The notes under the pieces were generated by a model. That model was not told the origin of the DNA, searched no databases, and was given only the letters and a program-made list of their open reading frames with translations. A DNA stretch of 6,278 nt from Paracoccaceae bacterium (GTDB taxonomy: Bacteria > Pseudomonadota > Alphaproteobacteria > Rhodobacterales > Rhodobacteraceae). Positions 5,628-6,278 of this stretch are shown in pieces. Position 1 is the first letter of the stretch; every line of letters starts with the position of its first letter. The translations under genes were made by a program, and so were the position numbers. The DNA lies in NCBI GenBank assembly GCA_020441345.1, contig JAGRMK010000378.1, positions 1 to 6,278 on the forward strand, in the 5' to 3' direction.

Positions 5628-6278
5628 TCAGCGATCCGCCAGCGCCACCCAGTCGCGCGGCGCGGGGCCGTCGTAAAGCGTCAGGGGCCGGATCAGGATA
5701 TTTGCGCGCCGCTGCTCCAGGCATTGCGCCAGCCAGCCGGGCATCCGCCCGATGGCGAAGATCGGCACATAAAGATCCATCGGGATGCCGTGCAACTGAT
5801 AGATCACGCCCGAATAGAAATCGACATTCACGTTCAGCCCGTGGCGTGCATAGGGCCGCATCGCCTCGACCACGGCCTGCAGGATCGCATACCAGCCGGG
5901 TTCGCCCATCTCCTCGCCCAACTGGCGCACGCCCTCGCGCATGTGGCGCGCACGCGGGTCTTCGGCGCGGTAGACCCGGTGCCCGAACCCGGTGACTGCT
6001 TCCTTCGCGGCGCGCCTGGCCGCGACATACCCGGCGGCGCGTTCCGGGCTGCCGATTTCATGTACCATTTTCATCACGTCCTCGGCCGCCCCGCCATGCG
6101 CGGGCCCGGCCAGCGTGCTCAACGCCGTGACCATGGCGCCATGCAGGTTTGCATCGGTGCCCACCGTGACCCGCGCCGCAAAGCTCGACGCGTTCGATCC
6201 GTGTTCCGCGTGCAGGATGAAATCCACATCCGCCAACTTCGCCGCCTCGGCGCTGGGCTTCTCGCCCTTGAGCATCCA
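5628..6278 (-). CDS. Citrate synthase family protein (citrate or 2-methylcitrate synthase), C-terminal 216 residues; start outside the window
   Basis: Citrate synthase condenses acetyl-CoA with oxaloacetate to citrate in the TCA cycle; the closely related 2-methylcitrate synthase uses propionyl-CoA. The visible part covers the last 216 residues of a protein expected to be about 370-400 long. All three catalytic residues are present: His in GPAHGGA (codon 6098-6096, equivalent to pig His274), His in GFGHRVY (5981-5979, His320), and Asp in NVNVDFYSG (5822-5820, Asp375). The C-terminal ANILIRPLTLYDGP provides the conserved substrate-binding Arg. The fragment therefore looks catalytically competent. 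The Met at 6275 is internal: related proteins read Tyr/Trp-Met-Leu-x-Gly-Glu-Lys-Pro there, and the frame stays open to the window edge. Alphaproteobacteria often have more than one citrate synthase paralogue, so which acyl-CoA this one prefers cannot be told from the fragment. The next gene on the strand is a DMT transporter about 125 bases on. Confidence 0.92.
   Translation of the reverse strand, partial: WMLKGEKPSAEAAKLADVDFILHAEHGSNASSFAARVTVGTDANLHGAMVTALSTLAGPAHGGAAEDVMKMVHEIGSPERAAGYVAARRAAKEAVTGFGHRVYRAEDPRARHMREGVRQLGEEMGEPGWYAILQAVVEAMRPYARHGLNVNVDFYSGVIYQLHGIPMDLYVPIFAIGRMPGWLAQCLEQRRANILIRPLTLYDGPAPRDWVALADR

Noticed and set aside
6273..6275. Met as the start of the citrate synthase gene
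   Set aside because: The reading frame stays open to the window edge and the residues around it match an internal segment of the family; the N-terminal half would be missing otherwise.
1..6278. Mobile element, CRISPR array, tRNA/rRNA or defence system
   Set aside because: No regularly spaced repeats, transposase or integrase, tRNA-like fold or defence-type gene was seen; the coding regions are ordinary transport and housekeeping genes.

Overview
This is a GC-rich stretch with every recognisable gene on the minus strand. Gene content and style suggest an alphaproteobacterium of the Rhodobacteraceae (Rhodobacter/Roseobacter/Paracoccus type). The pointers are a TakP-like Tat-exported TRAP binding protein, an alphaproteobacterial heat-shock promoter in front of dnaK, and a G/C-block intergenic element ending in GGAGTATT. 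The family assignment is inferred from memory, not from a database search.

Layout, read in the direction of transcription (right to left): (1) 6278-5628, the C-terminal part of a citrate synthase family enzyme cut by the window edge. (2) 5627-5503, an intergenic stretch with a repeat-like GC hairpin. (3) 5502-4621, a ten-helix EamA/DMT exporter-type protein whose start is probably a TTG. (4) 4620-4473, a control region with an 11-bp interrupted inverted repeat and a repeated TGACGCGGG. (5) 4472-1286, a complete TRAP transporter operon: periplasmic binding protein dctP, a 134-base gap with two hairpins, then dctQ and dctM overlapping as TGATG. (6) 1285-1228, a strong 11-bp hairpin. (7) 1227-301, an AEC-family permease. 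(8) 300-122, a sigma-32-type promoter and roughly 107-base leader. (9) 121-1, the first 40 codons of dnaK.

The TRAP system should take up an organic acid using the sodium gradient. Its binding protein resembles the 2-oxoacid/lactate group (TakP, TtLacP) in its motifs. The AEC permease just downstream may handle a related carboxylate, but substrate and direction are unknown. Citrate synthase and DnaK are housekeeping-type neighbours.

I found no mobile element, CRISPR array, tRNA or rRNA, and no convincing undescribed system. The points worth a second look are the intergenic hairpins, none with a U-tract, that could set expression ratios; the apparent lack of room for a promoter between dctM and the AEC gene; and the repeat that supplies a misleading upstream ATG for the DMT gene.
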